Source: Mycobacteriales bacterium (lineage in GTDB: Bacteria; Actinomycetota; Actinomycetes; Mycobacteriales; SCTD01). From it: DNA of 64,000 bases. Made by a program: the position numbers and the translations under genes. The notes beneath the pieces were generated by a model. That model had not been told where the DNA came from, ran no database searches, and saw only the letters and a list, made by a program, of their open reading frames with translations. The stretch lies in NCBI GenBank assembly GCA_040902655.1, contig JBBDWV010000016.1, forward strand, positions 1 through 64,000, in the 5' to 3' direction. Of this stretch, positions 52,391 to 62,354 are shown in pieces (positions within the stretch are counted from its first letter, which is position 1; every line of letters starts with the position of its first letter).

Positions 52391-52480
52391 GGCGTGTGGA
52401 CCCCGGCCCGGCGTGTGGACCCCGGCCCGGCGTGCGGCTCCAGGTCCGGCGTGCGGCTCCGGCGTGCGGCTCCGGCTCGC
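52391..52480. repeat. Short G/C-rich tandem repeats upstream of comEC
   Basis: Two copies of GGCGTGTGGACCCCGGCCC are followed by three or four shorter units of the type GGCGTGCGGCTCC. It fills most of the gap between the divergent comEC and GlcG-like genes, so both promoters must be nearby. Probably slippage-prone. Confidence 0.65.
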
Positions 52481-52531
52481 GGCCGGTGGACCCGGCTTGC
52501 GGCCGGGCCGCCCCGGCTGCTGTCATGGCCC

Positions 52532-52948
52532 GTGCTCACCCTCGACGACGCGCTGCGTCTCTGTGCCGCTGCCCGCTCCGCCGCCACCGACCTCGGGGTG
52601 CCGATGTCGTTGGCGGTGATGGATCCCGGCGGGCACCTGCTCGCCCTCACCCGGATGGACGGCGCACCGTGGGTCAGTGCCGACGTCGCGCAGGGCAAGG
52701 CCTGGACCTCGGCGGCGTACGGCGTCCCGAGTGCCGCGCAGAAGGAGAAGATGGCGCCGATGCCGGTCTTCGCCACGGCCGTGACGACGATGACGCACGG
52801 CCGCTTCACGCCGCAGACCGGGGCGGTGCCGATCTACCGCGACGGCACGCTGCTCGGCGCGCTCGGCGCCAGCGGCGGGACCGGGGAGCAGGACGAGGCC
52901 GTGTGCAGCAGCGCCGTCGCCGCGGCGGGCTTCTCGACCACCCGCTGA
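52532..52948 (+). CDS. GlcG/HbpS-like heme-binding family protein
   Basis: This 138-residue protein of the DUF336/GlcG family (LTLDDALRLCAAARSAATDLGVPMSLAVMDPGGHLLALTRMDGA; GGAVPIYRDGTLLGALGASGGTGEQDEAVC) has the alpha/beta layout of HbpS and GlcG. GlcG of Escherichia coli is encoded in the glc operon and has no firm function; HbpS binds heme. The position ahead of malate and glycolate genes supports the GlcG reading. GTG start at VLTLDD. No signal peptide is seen. It is 34 bp upstream of the malic enzyme gene. Confidence 0.75.
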   Translation: MLTLDDALRLCAAARSAATDLGVPMSLAVMDPGGHLLALTRMDGAPWVSADVAQGKAWTSAAYGVPSAAQKEKMAPMPVFATAVTTMTHGRFTPQTGAVPIYRDGTLLGALGASGGTGEQDEAVCSSAVAAAGFSTTR

Positions 52949-52982
52949 CGAGCCGGCGTCGCCGACCGGCAACCATGAGGCC

Positions 52983-54374
52983 ATGGCCATCCCGAGCGCC
53001 TCGTCCTCGATCACCGTCCGTCTGGAGGTCCCGGCCGACCCGACCTCCGTCGGCCGTCTCACCACCGCGGTCGGCAGCGCGGGCGGGATCGTCACCGCGC
53101 TCGACGTCACCGAGTCCCACCCCGACCGGATCGTCGTGGACGTCACCTGCTCCGCATCGGACCCGGCGCACGCCGAGCGGCTGACCGACGCCCTGCGCTC
53201 GGTCGAGGGCGTCACGGTCCACAAGGTCAGCGACCGCACCTTTCTGCTGCACCTCGGCGGCAAGATCGAGGTGCGGTCCAAGGTGCCGCTGCGCACCCGG
53301 GACGACCTGTCGATGGCCTACACACCCGGGGTCGCCCGGGTGTGTCTGGCCATCGCCGAGCATCCCGAGGACGTGCGGCGGCTCACCGTGAAACGCAACT
53401 CCGTCGCGGTGGTGACGGACGGCTCGGCCGTGCTCGGCCTCGGCAACCTCGGACCGGCGGCAGCCCTGCCGGTGATGGAGGGCAAGGCCGCGCTGTTCAA
53501 ACGCTTCGCCGACATCGATGCCTGGCCGCTGTGCCTGGACACCCAGGACGTCGACGAGATCGTGCGTACGGTGCAGCTGGTCGCTCCGGTCTTCGGCGGC
53601 ATCAACCTGGAGGACATCGCGGCGCCGCGCTGCTTCGAGGTCGAACGCCGCCTGCGCGAGCTGCTCGACATCCCGGTCTTCCACGACGACCAGCACGGCA
53701 CGGCGATCGTCGTGCTCGCGGCGCTGACCAACGCGCTCCGCGTGGTGGACAAGGAGCTGGCGGAGGTCCGCATCGTGCTGGCCGGAGCGGGCGCCGCCGG
53801 CTCGGCGATCGCCCGCCTGCTGCTCACCGCCGGCGCGCGCGACCTCGTCGTCACCGACATCGACGGCGTCGTGCACCCCGGCCGCGAGAACCTCGACCCG
53901 AACCTCGTCGCGCTCGCCGGGGAGACCAACCCGCGGGCAGTGACCGGGACGCTGCGCGACGCACTGGTCGGCGCCGACGTCTTCATCGGGGTGAGCGCGC
54001 CGGGGATCCTCACCGGCGCCGACATCGCGACGATGGCCGACCGCGCCGTCGTCTTCGCACTGGCCAACCCGGATCCGGAGGTCGACCCGGTCGAGGCCCG
54101 GCGTACCGCCGCCGTCGTCGCGACCGGCCGCAGCGACGAGCCCAACCAGATCAACAACGTGCTGGCGTTCCCCGGCGTCTTCCGCGGGCTGCTCGATGCC
54201 GGCGCCCGCGCCGTGGATCTCAAGATGGAGGCGGCGGCCGCCGCGGCGCTGGCCGCCGTGGTCACCGCCGAGCAGCTGAACGCCGCGTTCATCGTGCCGA
54301 GCGTCTTCGACCCCGCGGTCACCAAGGCGGTGGCGCAGGCCGTACGGGAGTCGGTGCAGGCGCGCCGGCCGTAG
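52983..54374 (+). CDS. Malic enzyme with N-terminal ACT domain
   Basis: This 463-residue NAD(P)-dependent malic enzyme turns malate into pyruvate and CO2. An ACT-type regulatory domain (SITVRLEVPADPTSVGRLTTAVGSAGG) fills residues 1-80. The catalytic part shows Tyr in MAYTPGVARV, Lys in EGKAALFKRFADIDAWPLCLD, metal ligands in FEVERRLRELLDIPVFHDDQHGTA, and the dinucleotide fold VLAGAGAAGSAIA. ACT domains on malic enzymes are typical of actinobacteria. It follows the GlcG-like gene and precedes malate synthase, fitting use of glyoxylate-derived malate. Confidence 0.94.
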   Translation: MAIPSASSSITVRLEVPADPTSVGRLTTAVGSAGGIVTALDVTESHPDRIVVDVTCSASDPAHAERLTDALRSVEGVTVHKVSDRTFLLHLGGKIEVRSKVPLRTRDDLSMAYTPGVARVCLAIAEHPEDVRRLTVKRNSVAVVTDGSAVLGLGNLGPAAALPVMEGKAALFKRFADIDAWPLCLDTQDVDEIVRTVQLVAPVFGGINLEDIAAPRCFEVERRLRELLDIPVFHDDQHGTAIVVLAALTNALRVVDKELAEVRIVLAGAGAAGSAIARLLLTAGARDLVVTDIDGVVHPGRENLDPNLVALAGETNPRAVTGTLRDALVGADVFIGVSAPGILTGADIATMADRAVVFALANPDPEVDPVEARRTAAVVATGRSDEPNQINNVLAFPGVFRGLLDAGARAVDLKMEAAAAAALAAVVTAEQLNAAFIVPSVFDPAVTKAVAQAVRESVQARRP

Positions 54375-54508
54375 CTGCCGCGTGGAAGGGCGGCGGTGCC
54401 GCGGTGCCAGACTGCACCGGTGCCCGACGTCGTGCGTGGTGCAGCCGACCGCACCTGGGTAGGCCGCCGTAGGCACGTCCGTCGTCTCGCGTCCCCGAAG
54501 GAGAACCA

Positions 54509-56116
54509 GTGAGCACTCCACCGCAGGTCCCCGGCGTCGAGGTGCGGGGCGAGTGGCGCGAGGGGTACGAACAGGTGCTCAACGAGGAGTCACTGAGTCT
54601 GCTCGCCCGGCTGCAGCGTGAGTTCGGGCCCCGCCGGCGTGAGCTGCTCGAGGCCCGCAAGCGCCGCGACGCAGAGCTGGCCGCCGGGTCGCTGCCGGAC
54701 TTCCTGCCCGAGACAGCCGAGGTCCGGGGCGGCGACTGGAAGGTCGCTCCGCCGGCCCCCGGGCTGGTCGACCGCCGGGTCGAGATCACCGGCCCGACGG
54801 ACCGCAAGATGGTCATCAACGCGCTGAACTGCGGCGCCAAGGTCTTCATGGCCGACTTCGAGGACAGCAACACCCCGACCTTCGACAACCTCGTGCAGGG
54901 CCAGCTCAACCTGCGCAACGCCTGGCTCCGGGAGATCGATTTCACCAGCCCCGAGGGCAAGTCCTACGCGCTGAAGGACGCCGTCGCGACGCTCGTCGTC
55001 CGCAACCGCGGCTGGCACCTGCCGGAGCGCCACGTGCTCGTCGACGGCGAACCGGTCTCGGGCAGCCTGTTCGACTTCTGCATGTACATGACCACGAGCG
55101 CCCGCATCGCCATCGACAAGGGCTTCGGGCCGTACTTCTACCTCCCGAAGATGGAGAGCCACCTCGAGGCCCGGTTGTGGAACGACGTCTTCCTGGCCGG
55201 ACAGGAGGCGCTGGGCATCCCGCGCGGCACGATCCGGGCGACCTGCCTGATCGAGACGATCCTGGCGGCCTTCGAGATGGAGGAGATCCTCCATGAGCTG
55301 CGCGAGCACTCCGCCGGCCTGAATGCCGGTCGCTGGGACTACATCTTCTCGATGATCAAGAAGTTCCGGACACGGGGTGCGGAGTTCCAGCTGCCGAACC
55401 GCTCCGCGGTCACGATGACGGTGCCGTTCATGCGCGCCTACACCGAGTTGCTCGTCAAGAGCTGCCACTCCCACGGAGCCCATGCCATCGGCGGCATGGC
55501 GGCGTTCATCCCCAGCCGCAAGGACGCCGCGGTCAACGACGCGGCCCTGAAGGCTGTGCGGGCCGACAAGACCCGTGAGGCCGAGGACGGCTTCGACGGT
55601 TCCTGGGTGGCACACCCGGACCTGGTGCCGATCGCCCTCGAGGTGTTCGATGCCAGGCTCGGTGCCCGGCCGAACCAGCTCGAGCGCACCCGGGAGGACG
55701 TACAGGTGACGGCCGCGCAACTGCTCGACGCGAAGGCCACACCCGGCGAGGTGACCGAGGCGGGGGTGCGCAACAACGTCAGCGTCGGCATCCAGTACCT
55801 CGAGTCCTGGCTGCGCGGCGGCGGCGCGGTCGCCATCTTCAACCTGATGGAGGACGCCGCGACGGCCGAGATCAGCCGGTCGCAGATCTGGCAGTGGGTG
55901 CACAACCAGGTGCACACCTCCGACGGCACCGCCATCACGCGGGAGTGGGTCCGGGAGGTGGAGGACGAGGAGCTCGAGAAGATTCGGGCGTCCGTCGGCG
56001 ACGAGCGCTTCGCGGCCGGCAGGTACGCCGAGGCGCGGGAGCTGTTCGAGCAGGTCGCGCTCGCCGACGACTTCGAGGAATTCCTGACGCTGCCGGCGTA
56101 CGAGCGGGTCAGGTGA
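54509..56116 (+). CDS. aceB: Malate synthase A
   Basis: This enzyme condenses glyoxylate with acetyl-CoA to make malate. At 535 residues it is the short A-type (E. coli AceB about 530), not the 720-residue G-type. Motifs include [41 protein letters not shown], a catalytic Arg/Glu/Asp set around [39 protein letters not shown], and [16 protein letters not shown] start after GAAGGAG at 8 bases. It is separated from malic enzyme by 134 bp, which may hold its own promoter, and from glcD by 4 bp. Confidence 0.96.
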   Translation: MSTPPQVPGVEVRGEWREGYEQVLNEESLSLLARLQREFGPRRRELLEARKRRDAELAAGSLPDFLPETAEVRGGDWKVAPPAPGLVDRRVEITGPTDRKMVINALNCGAKVFMADFEDSNTPTFDNLVQGQLNLRNAWLREIDFTSPEGKSYALKDAVATLVVRNRGWHLPERHVLVDGEPVSGSLFDFCMYMTTSARIAIDKGFGPYFYLPKMESHLEARLWNDVFLAGQEALGIPRGTIRATCLIETILAAFEMEEILHELREHSAGLNAGRWDYIFSMIKKFRTRGAEFQLPNRSAVTMTVPFMRAYTELLVKSCHSHGAHAIGGMAAFIPSRKDAAVNDAALKAVRADKTREAEDGFDGSWVAHPDLVPIALEVFDARLGARPNQLERTREDVQVTAAQLLDAKATPGEVTEAGVRNNVSVGIQYLESWLRGGGAVAIFNLMEDAATAEISRSQIWQWVHNQVHTSDGTAITREWVREVEDEELEKIRASVGDERFAAGRYAEARELFEQVALADDFEEFLTLPAYERVR

Positions 56117-56120
56117 TCCG

Positions 56121-57605
56121 GTGACCGCCGTCGCCGAGCCTGCCGTCTCCGCAGGCACCACCCGGCTGGCCGAGCAGCTCCGCTCGACGGTCGGTGCCGA
56201 ACGGGTGCTGACCGACCGGGCCCAGCTGCGCACCTACGAATGCGACGGCCTGGCGAACTTCAAGGTCACCCCCGCCGTCGTGGTGCTGGCCGAGAACCGG
56301 CAGCACGTCGTCGACACGGTGCGGTTGTGCTCGCAGGCGGGGGTGCCGTTCGTCGCGCGCGGTTCCGGCACCGGGCTGTCCGGAGGCGCCCTGCCCAGCG
56401 CCGACGGCGTGCTGATCGTGCTCTCCCGGCTGCGCCGGCTGCACCCGGTCGACGCGGACAACGCGCGCGTCGTCGTGGAGCCGGGCGTCATCAACCTGTG
56501 GGTGACACGGGACGCGACCCCGCACGGGTTGGCGTACGCCCCGGACCCGTCCTCGCAGCTGGTCTGCTCGATCGGCGGCAACGTGGCGGAGAACGCCGGC
56601 GGCGCGCACTGCCTGAAGTACGGCTTCACCGTCAACCACGTCCTGGGAGCGGAGGTGGTGCTGCCCGACGGAGAGGTGGTGCACCTCGGCGGAGCCGCAC
56701 CGGAGCACCCGGGCTACGACCTGCTCGGCGCCTTCATCGGCAGCGAGGGCACCCTCGGCGTGGCGACCGAGCTGACGCTGCGGCTGATCCGCATCCCCGA
56801 GGCCGTGCAGACGATGCTGGTCGGCTTCCGCAGCGTGGAGGACGCCGCGGCGACGGTCAGCGACATCATTGCCGCCGGAATCCTGCCCGCCGCGATCGAG
56901 ATGATGGACGCCCTCGCCATCGAGGCCGCGGAGGCCGCGGTGCGGTGTGGCTATCCGCCCGGTGCGGTGGCTGTCCTGGTCATCGAGCTGGACGGGCCGC
57001 AGGTCGAGGTCGAGTCGCAGTTCTCCCAGGTCGAGCAGATCGCGCGGAGCCGCAACGCCTTCGAGACCCGCATCGCCGCCGACGCGGCCGAGCGGGCGCT
57101 CATGTGGAAGGGCCGCAAGTCCGCCTTCGCCGCGGTCGGGCGGATCAGCCCGTCGTACTTCGTGCAGGACGGCGTGATCCCGCGGACGAAGCTGCCCGAG
57201 GTGCTCGGCGAGATCACCCGCATGGCCGACGACGTGGGGCTGCGGGTGGCGAACGTCTTCCATGCCGGTGACGGCAACCTGCACCCGCTGGTGCTGTTCG
57301 ACGACGCCGTCGAGGGGCAGGCGGACGACGCGGAGGAGCTCGCCGGCGCGATCCTGGACCTGTGCATCAGCTCCGGCGGGTCCATCACCGGCGAGCACGG
57401 CGTCGGACACGAGAAGCGCGGCAAGATGGGCAGGCAGTTCACCGCGGAGGACCTCGACACGATGCAGCTGGTGCGCTGCGCCTTCGACCCGCACGGCCTC
57501 GCCAATCCGGGGAAGATCTTCCCGACTCCCCGGCTGTGCGGCGAGCGCCCCGGCCCGCGCACCGCTGCCGACACCCACGACCCGGCACTCGGCGAGGTGT
57601 TCTGA
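56121..57605 (+). CDS. glcD: Glycolate oxidase subunit GlcD (FAD)
   Basis: This is the FAD-containing catalytic subunit of glycolate oxidase, oxidising glycolate to glyoxylate. The 494-residue protein has the FAD-binding-4 domain (residues about 30-230, PFVARGSGTGLSGGALPSADGVLIVLSRL; SIGGNVAENAGGAHCLKYG; FIGSEGTLGVATELTL) and the C-terminal oxidase domain with the GITGEHGVGHEKRG-type signature (SITGEHGVGHEKRGKMG). The GTG start is 4 bp after the aceB stop; glcE starts 2 bp after its stop. This tight spacing shows a single operon. Confidence 0.94.
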   Translation: MTAVAEPAVSAGTTRLAEQLRSTVGAERVLTDRAQLRTYECDGLANFKVTPAVVVLAENRQHVVDTVRLCSQAGVPFVARGSGTGLSGGALPSADGVLIVLSRLRRLHPVDADNARVVVEPGVINLWVTRDATPHGLAYAPDPSSQLVCSIGGNVAENAGGAHCLKYGFTVNHVLGAEVVLPDGEVVHLGGAAPEHPGYDLLGAFIGSEGTLGVATELTLRLIRIPEAVQTMLVGFRSVEDAAATVSDIIAAGILPAAIEMMDALAIEAAEAAVRCGYPPGAVAVLVIELDGPQVEVESQFSQVEQIARSRNAFETRIAADAAERALMWKGRKSAFAAVGRISPSYFVQDGVIPRTKLPEVLGEITRMADDVGLRVANVFHAGDGNLHPLVLFDDAVEGQADDAEELAGAILDLCISSGGSITGEHGVGHEKRGKMGRQFTAEDLDTMQLVRCAFDPHGLANPGKIFPTPRLCGERPGPRTAADTHDPALGEVF

Positions 57606-57607
57606 CG

Positions 57608-58795
57608 ATGACGACGGCCACCGTGGGGCGTCGCCCGGGCAGACCTGACGAGGCCGTCGGCGGAGTCGTGCCGCGTGAGGTGGTGTCACCGTCGACGGTG
57701 GCGGAGGTCGCCGAGGTGATGCGTGCGGCGGCCGCCGACCGGCTCACGGTCGTCCCGGCCGGTGGGCGCAGCAAGACGAGCTGGGCGGCGCCGCCGAGCT
57801 CGTGCGACCTGCTGCTCGACACGAGCCGGCTCGACCGGGTGGTCGAGCACGTGGCCGGTGACCTGGTGGTGGTCGCCGAGGCCGGTGTCCGTCTCGCGGA
57901 CCTGCAGGCCCAGCTCGGCGCGGCCGGCCAGCTGCTCGGGCTCGACCCGCCGGAGCCGGGCGCGACGCTGGGCGGCATCGTCAGCGCGAACGCCTCCGGG
58001 CCGCGGCGACTGCGCTACGGCACCGCGCGCGACCTGCTCATCGGTGCGACGGTCGTGCTCGGAGACGGCACCGTCGCCTCCGCGGGGGGCAAAGTGGTGA
58101 AGAACGTCGCCGGCTACGACCTCGGCAAGCTCTACACCGGCGCCCACGGCACGCTCGGCGTCGTCGTGTCGACGACCTGGCGGCTGCACCCGGTCCCGGT
58201 CGCCCGCCGCGCGGTGGTGCTCGACCTTCCGGCAGCGTCCGCGGCCGGGCCGCTGGCGGTGCGGCTGTCCCGCTCCACGCTGACGCCGTCCGCGGTGGAG
58301 CTGGTCGGCACCGCGGGCGGCGCCGGGCAGCTGCTCGTGCTGTTCGAGTCGATCGCCGAGTCGGTTGCCGCGCAGGCGTCGGCCGCCGTCACCCTGCTCG
58401 GTGGCGGCTCCGAGGTCGAGGAGTTGCCGGCCACCTTCGGCCGGCGGCCCGGCAGCCCCGACGACGTCCTGCTCCGGCTGGCCTACCTCCCGACCGCCCT
58501 GCCGGAGGTGCTCGCGGCGCTCCCGCACGGGACGGCCGTGACCGCCTCCGCCGCGACGGGTGTGGCGTATGCCGCCCTCGCCTCGTCCGACGCGGTCGAC
58601 GCCCTGCCGGCGCTGCGGGCGGCGCTCGCACGGCACGACGGGACCGCGGTCCTCCTGCGCGCACCGGAGCCGGTCCGCGGCAGGCTCGACCACTGGGGGC
58701 CCGTCGGTGACGCACTGGACCTCATGCGCAGGGTCAAGGAGCGGTTCGACCCCGAACGGCGGATGTCGCCGGGACGCTTCGTCGGAGGGCTGTAG
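57608..58795 (+). CDS. glcE: Glycolate oxidase subunit GlcE (FAD)
   Basis: This second FAD-binding subunit has 395 residues. Domain FAD-binding-4 is visible as LTVVPAGGRSKTSW, GATLGGIVSANASGPRRLRYGTARDLLIGATVVLGDGTVASAGGKVVKNVAGYDLGKLYTGAHGTLGVVV, and the end RRVKERFDPERRMSPGRFVGGL is the usual GlcE C-terminus. It forms the GlcDEF complex with its neighbours; glcF begins directly after its stop codon. Confidence 0.93.
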   Translation: MTTATVGRRPGRPDEAVGGVVPREVVSPSTVAEVAEVMRAAAADRLTVVPAGGRSKTSWAAPPSSCDLLLDTSRLDRVVEHVAGDLVVVAEAGVRLADLQAQLGAAGQLLGLDPPEPGATLGGIVSANASGPRRLRYGTARDLLIGATVVLGDGTVASAGGKVVKNVAGYDLGKLYTGAHGTLGVVVSTTWRLHPVPVARRAVVLDLPAASAAGPLAVRLSRSTLTPSAVELVGTAGGAGQLLVLFESIAESVAAQASAAVTLLGGGSEVEELPATFGRRPGSPDDVLLRLAYLPTALPEVLAALPHGTAVTASAATGVAYAALASSDAVDALPALRAALARHDGTAVLLRAPEPVRGRLDHWGPVGDALDLMRRVKERFDPERRMSPGRFVGGL

Positions 58796-60427
58796 ATGAC
58801 CGAGATCACCCCGGGCAGCGGGTCCGCCGGCGACTCCCCGCCGGCCGGTGCACCGGGCGCCTCCCGCAGCACCGAGCCGGTGCGCGGCTCGGTGGAGGAC
58901 CTGCCTGCCGGCACACCTACCGGAGCGGGCCGCGCCACCGATCAGGCATCGGCGGAGGTGGTGGGCGCCCGCCGGCCGCTCGATCTCATGCAGAACGTCG
59001 AGCTGCCCGCCAGCACCGCCGTGGCCACGGTCGGGTCGCCGGTGCCGCTCGGACTGCCCGGCCTCGGAGACCCGCAGACGCCGGCCTTCGACGACCACCA
59101 CCCGCCCGATGCCGCGCTGATCGGCGACTGCGTGCACTGCGGCTTCTGCCTGCCGACCTGCCCGACCTACGTGCTGTGGGGCGAGGAGATGGACAGCCCC
59201 CGGGGCCGCATCTACCTGATGAAGGAGGGCCTGGAGGGCGAGCCGCTCGACGCCTCGATGGTCCGCCACCTCGACCAGTGCCTGGGCTGCATGGCCTGCG
59301 TGACGGCCTGCCCGTCCGGCGTGCAGTACGACAAGCTCATCGAGAGCACCCGGGCCCAGCTCGAGCGCCGGGTCGAGCGGCCCCGCGCGGAGCGGCTGAT
59401 GCGGGCGGCGATCTACGCGCTGTTCCCCTACCCGAAGCGGCTGCGGGCGCTGCGCGGCCCGCTGCGGGCCTACCAGGCCAGTGGGCTCGGCCGGCTGCTC
59501 GCGCGCAGCGGCCTGCTCGCGCGACTGCCGGAGAGCCTGCAGGCGATGGAGTCACTGGCCCCCAAGCTGGGGCGGATCGAGCGACTGCCGGTCCGCATCC
59601 CCGCCCGCGGCACGAAGCGGCGCACCGTGGGGCTGTTGACCGGCTGCGTGCAGGGCAGCTTCTTCCCCGATGTCAACGCCGCGACGGTGCGCGTGCTGGC
59701 CGCCGAAGGGTGCGAGGTCGTGGTGCCGCCGGGCCAGGGCTGCTGCGGCGCGCTGTCCGCGCACGCCGGCCGCGAGCAGGAGGCGATCGACTTCGCCAAG
59801 CGCGTCATCGAGACCTTCGAGGCGGCCGGCGTGGAGACCGTGGTGGTCAACGCCGCCGGCTGCGGCTCCAACATGAAGGAGTACGGCCACCAACTGCGCG
59901 ACGAGCCCGGCTGGCCCGAGCGCGCCGAGGCGCTCGCCGGGACGGTCCGGGACGTGACCGAGCTGCTCGACGAGCTCGGGCCGGCCGCGCCGCGGCACCC
60001 GCTCCCGATGACGGTCGCCTACCAGGACGCCTGCCACCTGGCCCACGCGCAGGGTGTCCGGGACCAGCCGCGCCGGTTGCTCCGCGGCATCCCGGGGATC
60101 GAGCTGAAGGAGCTGGTGGAGGCCGAGATCTGCTGCGGCAGCGCGGGAACCTACAACCTGCTCAACCCCGGGCCGGCCCGTGAACTCGGCGAACGCAAGG
60201 CCGAGGCGGTGCTGTCCACCGGCGCCCAGGTCATGGTGACCGCCAACCCCGGCTGCTGGATGCAGGTCGCCACAACGCTGGCCCGGATGGGCACCCGGCT
60301 GCCCGTCGCCCACACCGTGCAGGTCCTCGACGCGTCCATCCGGGGCGTGCCGGTGGGCTCGCTGCTGTCCGCGGCCCTCGACGGGCCCGGCACCGCGCTG
60401 CCGCGCCCGGAGGCAGCACGCCACTGA
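58796..60427 (+). CDS. glcF: Glycolate oxidase iron-sulfur subunit GlcF
   Basis: This 543-residue electron-transfer subunit has two 4Fe-4S clusters, CVHCGFCLPTCP and CLGCMACVTACP, then two CCG-domain repeats (CCGALSAHAG, CCGSAGTYN). The first 100 residues before the cluster are Gly/Pro/Ser-rich and longer than in E. coli GlcF (407 residues), giving a low-complexity N-terminal extension with an internal ATG (MQNVELPAS) as alternative start. It passes electrons from GlcD/GlcE, probably to the quinone pool. Followed at 27 bp by the permease gene. Confidence 0.93.
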   Translation: MTEITPGSGSAGDSPPAGAPGASRSTEPVRGSVEDLPAGTPTGAGRATDQASAEVVGARRPLDLMQNVELPASTAVATVGSPVPLGLPGLGDPQTPAFDDHHPPDAALIGDCVHCGFCLPTCPTYVLWGEEMDSPRGRIYLMKEGLEGEPLDASMVRHLDQCLGCMACVTACPSGVQYDKLIESTRAQLERRVERPRAERLMRAAIYALFPYPKRLRALRGPLRAYQASGLGRLLARSGLLARLPESLQAMESLAPKLGRIERLPVRIPARGTKRRTVGLLTGCVQGSFFPDVNAATVRVLAAEGCEVVVPPGQGCCGALSAHAGREQEAIDFAKRVIETFEAAGVETVVVNAAGCGSNMKEYGHQLRDEPGWPERAEALAGTVRDVTELLDELGPAAPRHPLPMTVAYQDACHLAHAQGVRDQPRRLLRGIPGIELKELVEAEICCGSAGTYNLLNPGPARELGERKAEAVLSTGAQVMVTANPGCWMQVATTLARMGTRLPVAHTVQVLDASIRGVPVGSLLSAALDGPGTALPRPEAARH

Positions 60428-60454
60428 CCGAGTTCACGACCCGAGAGGCACGAC

Positions 60455-62344
60455 ATGGACAACCTCGCTGTGCTCAGCCTGCTGGCGTTGACGCCGATCG
60501 TGGTGGTGGGGGTGCTCCTCGCGGGCCTGCGGTGGCCGGCGAAATTCGCCATGCCGATCGGCTACGTCACGGTCGTGCTCGTCGCGCTGCTGGTGTGGGA
60601 GATGTCGCCCACCGCGGTGGCAGCCTCCACGGTGCAGGGCCTGCTGCTGGCCGCCACCCTGCTCTACATCGTCTTCGGGGCACTGCTGCTGCTCGAGACC
60701 CTCACCCGGAGCGGCGCGATGTCGACCATCCGCGCCGGCTTCACGAGCATCAGCCCCGACCGCCGGGTGCAGGCCATCATCGTCGGCTGGCTGTTCGGCA
60801 GCTTCATCGAGGGCGCCTCCGGCTTCGGCACACCTGCGGCCGTGGTCGCACCGCTGCTGCTCGCGCTGGGCTTCCCGGCCATGGCCGCTGTCATGGTCGG
60901 CCTGACCATCCAGAGCACGCCGGTGAGCTTCGGCGCGGTCGGCACGCCGATCCTCGTCGGGGTCAGCGGCGGGCTGAGTGGTGACGCCGCGGTCGACGAG
61001 CGGCTGTCGGTCCTGGGGGTCGACCTGCCGGGCTACCTCGACCAGGTCGCCCTGCAGGTGGCGCTGCTGCACGCCGGGGTCGGCACGCTCATCCCGCTGG
61101 CGCTGGCCTGCATGCTGACCGGCTTCTTCGGCTCGCGCCGGCGGTTCGCCGACGGCCTGGGCATCTGGCGCTTCGCGCTGTTCGCGGCCTTCGCGATGAC
61201 GATCCCGTACGTGCTGGTCGCCGCGATCCTCGGCCCGGAGTTCCCGTCGCTGCTCGGCGGACTGACCGGGCTGGCCGTCGTCATGTTCGCGTCCAGCCGC
61301 GGCTTCCTCATGCCGAAGGACCCCTGGGACTTCCCGCCGCGGGAGCGCTGGGCACCGTCCTGGATGGGCAGCCTCTCGCCCAAGACCGAGGACGTCGCTG
61401 CCCGGAAGATGAACATCTGGCTGGCCTGGACGCCGTACATCGTCGTGGCAGGCCTGCTCATCCTGACGCGCACCGTGGACAGCGTGATGGAGTTCCTCAT
61501 CACCGACTGGCGGATCGTCAACGTCGAGGGCATCTTCGGCACGACCGTCAGCCAGCCGCTGCAGCCGTTCTTCCTGCCCGGCTTCCTGTTCATCGTCACC
61601 TGCCTGATCACCTACGGGCTGCACCGGATGCGGCCGGCCGACATCGCCGCCACGTGGCGGGTGGCCGGCAGCCAGCTGGCCGGGGCAGCCGTCGCGCTGC
61701 TGTTCGCTCTCCCGCTGGTGCGGGTGTTCATCAACTCGGGCGAGGCCTTCAACGACTCCGACCTGGCCTCCATGCCGCTGACCCTCGCGCAGGGCGCAGC
61801 GACCGTCGCGGGCGGCGCCTGGCCGGCCTTCGCGCCGTGGATCGGCGCCCTGGGCGCGTTCGTCGCCGGGAGCAACACGGTGAGCAACCTGATGTTCTCG
61901 CTGTTCCAGTTCTCCACCGCCGAGCAGATCGGCGTCGTACCGGAGACGGTCGTCGCGACGCAGGCGGTCGGCGGTGCCGCCGGGAACATGATCACCGTGC
62001 ACAACATCGTGGCGGCCTCGGCCACGGTCGGTCTGATCGGCCGCGAGGGTGACCTCATCCGCAAGACGGTGCTGCCGACGATCTACTACTGCCTGCTGGC
62101 AGGAGGGTTGTCCCTGGTGGCGATCTACGGCCTCGGGGTGAACCTCAGCACGCTGTGGCTGCTGGTCCTGCTGGGCGCGATCGCCGGGCTGATCGTCGGC
62201 ATGCGGCGCTCGCCCGGACGGCCCAACCCCGAGCTGGTGGGCGCCGGCTCGGCCGGCCCGGACACCGGCGACGGCCGGCAGCACACCGACAGCGAGCACA
62301 CCGACCTGGTGCCGGATCCGGGCAAGAACCCGGACCGCGACTGA
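60455..62344 (+). CDS. L-lactate/glycolate permease (LctP/GlcA family)
   Basis: This 629-residue integral membrane protein imports lactate and in relatives such as GlcA also glycolate. About twelve to fourteen hydrophobic segments are seen, with the family signature [28 protein letters not shown] and [21 protein letters not shown], and [22 protein letters not shown] later. Context decides between names: it is the last gene after glcDEF, so glycolate is likely, while convergent lutCB suggests lactate. The family does both, so I leave the symbol blank. Confidence 0.93.
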   Translation: MDNLAVLSLLALTPIVVVGVLLAGLRWPAKFAMPIGYVTVVLVALLVWEMSPTAVAASTVQGLLLAATLLYIVFGALLLLETLTRSGAMSTIRAGFTSISPDRRVQAIIVGWLFGSFIEGASGFGTPAAVVAPLLLALGFPAMAAVMVGLTIQSTPVSFGAVGTPILVGVSGGLSGDAAVDERLSVLGVDLPGYLDQVALQVALLHAGVGTLIPLALACMLTGFFGSRRRFADGLGIWRFALFAAFAMTIPYVLVAAILGPEFPSLLGGLTGLAVVMFASSRGFLMPKDPWDFPPRERWAPSWMGSLSPKTEDVAARKMNIWLAWTPYIVVAGLLILTRTVDSVMEFLITDWRIVNVEGIFGTTVSQPLQPFFLPGFLFIVTCLITYGLHRMRPADIAATWRVAGSQLAGAAVALLFALPLVRVFINSGEAFNDSDLASMPLTLAQGAATVAGGAWPAFAPWIGALGAFVAGSNTVSNLMFSLFQFSTAEQIGVVPETVVATQAVGGAAGNMITVHNIVAASATVGLIGREGDLIRKTVLPTIYYCLLAGGLSLVAIYGLGVNLSTLWLLVLLGAIAGLIVGMRRSPGRPNPELVGAGSAGPDTGDGRQHTDSEHTDLVPDPGKNPDRD

Positions 62345-62354
62345 GAACCGAGCC

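Noticed and set aside
52324-52809. A 162-codon N-terminal extension of comEC
   Set aside because: It is antisense to the GlcG-like gene and lacks hydrophobic or family features.
55079-55092. CATGTACATG in aceB, resembling half of the island palindrome
   Set aside because: It encodes the conserved MYM of malate synthase and lacks the second arm and spacer.
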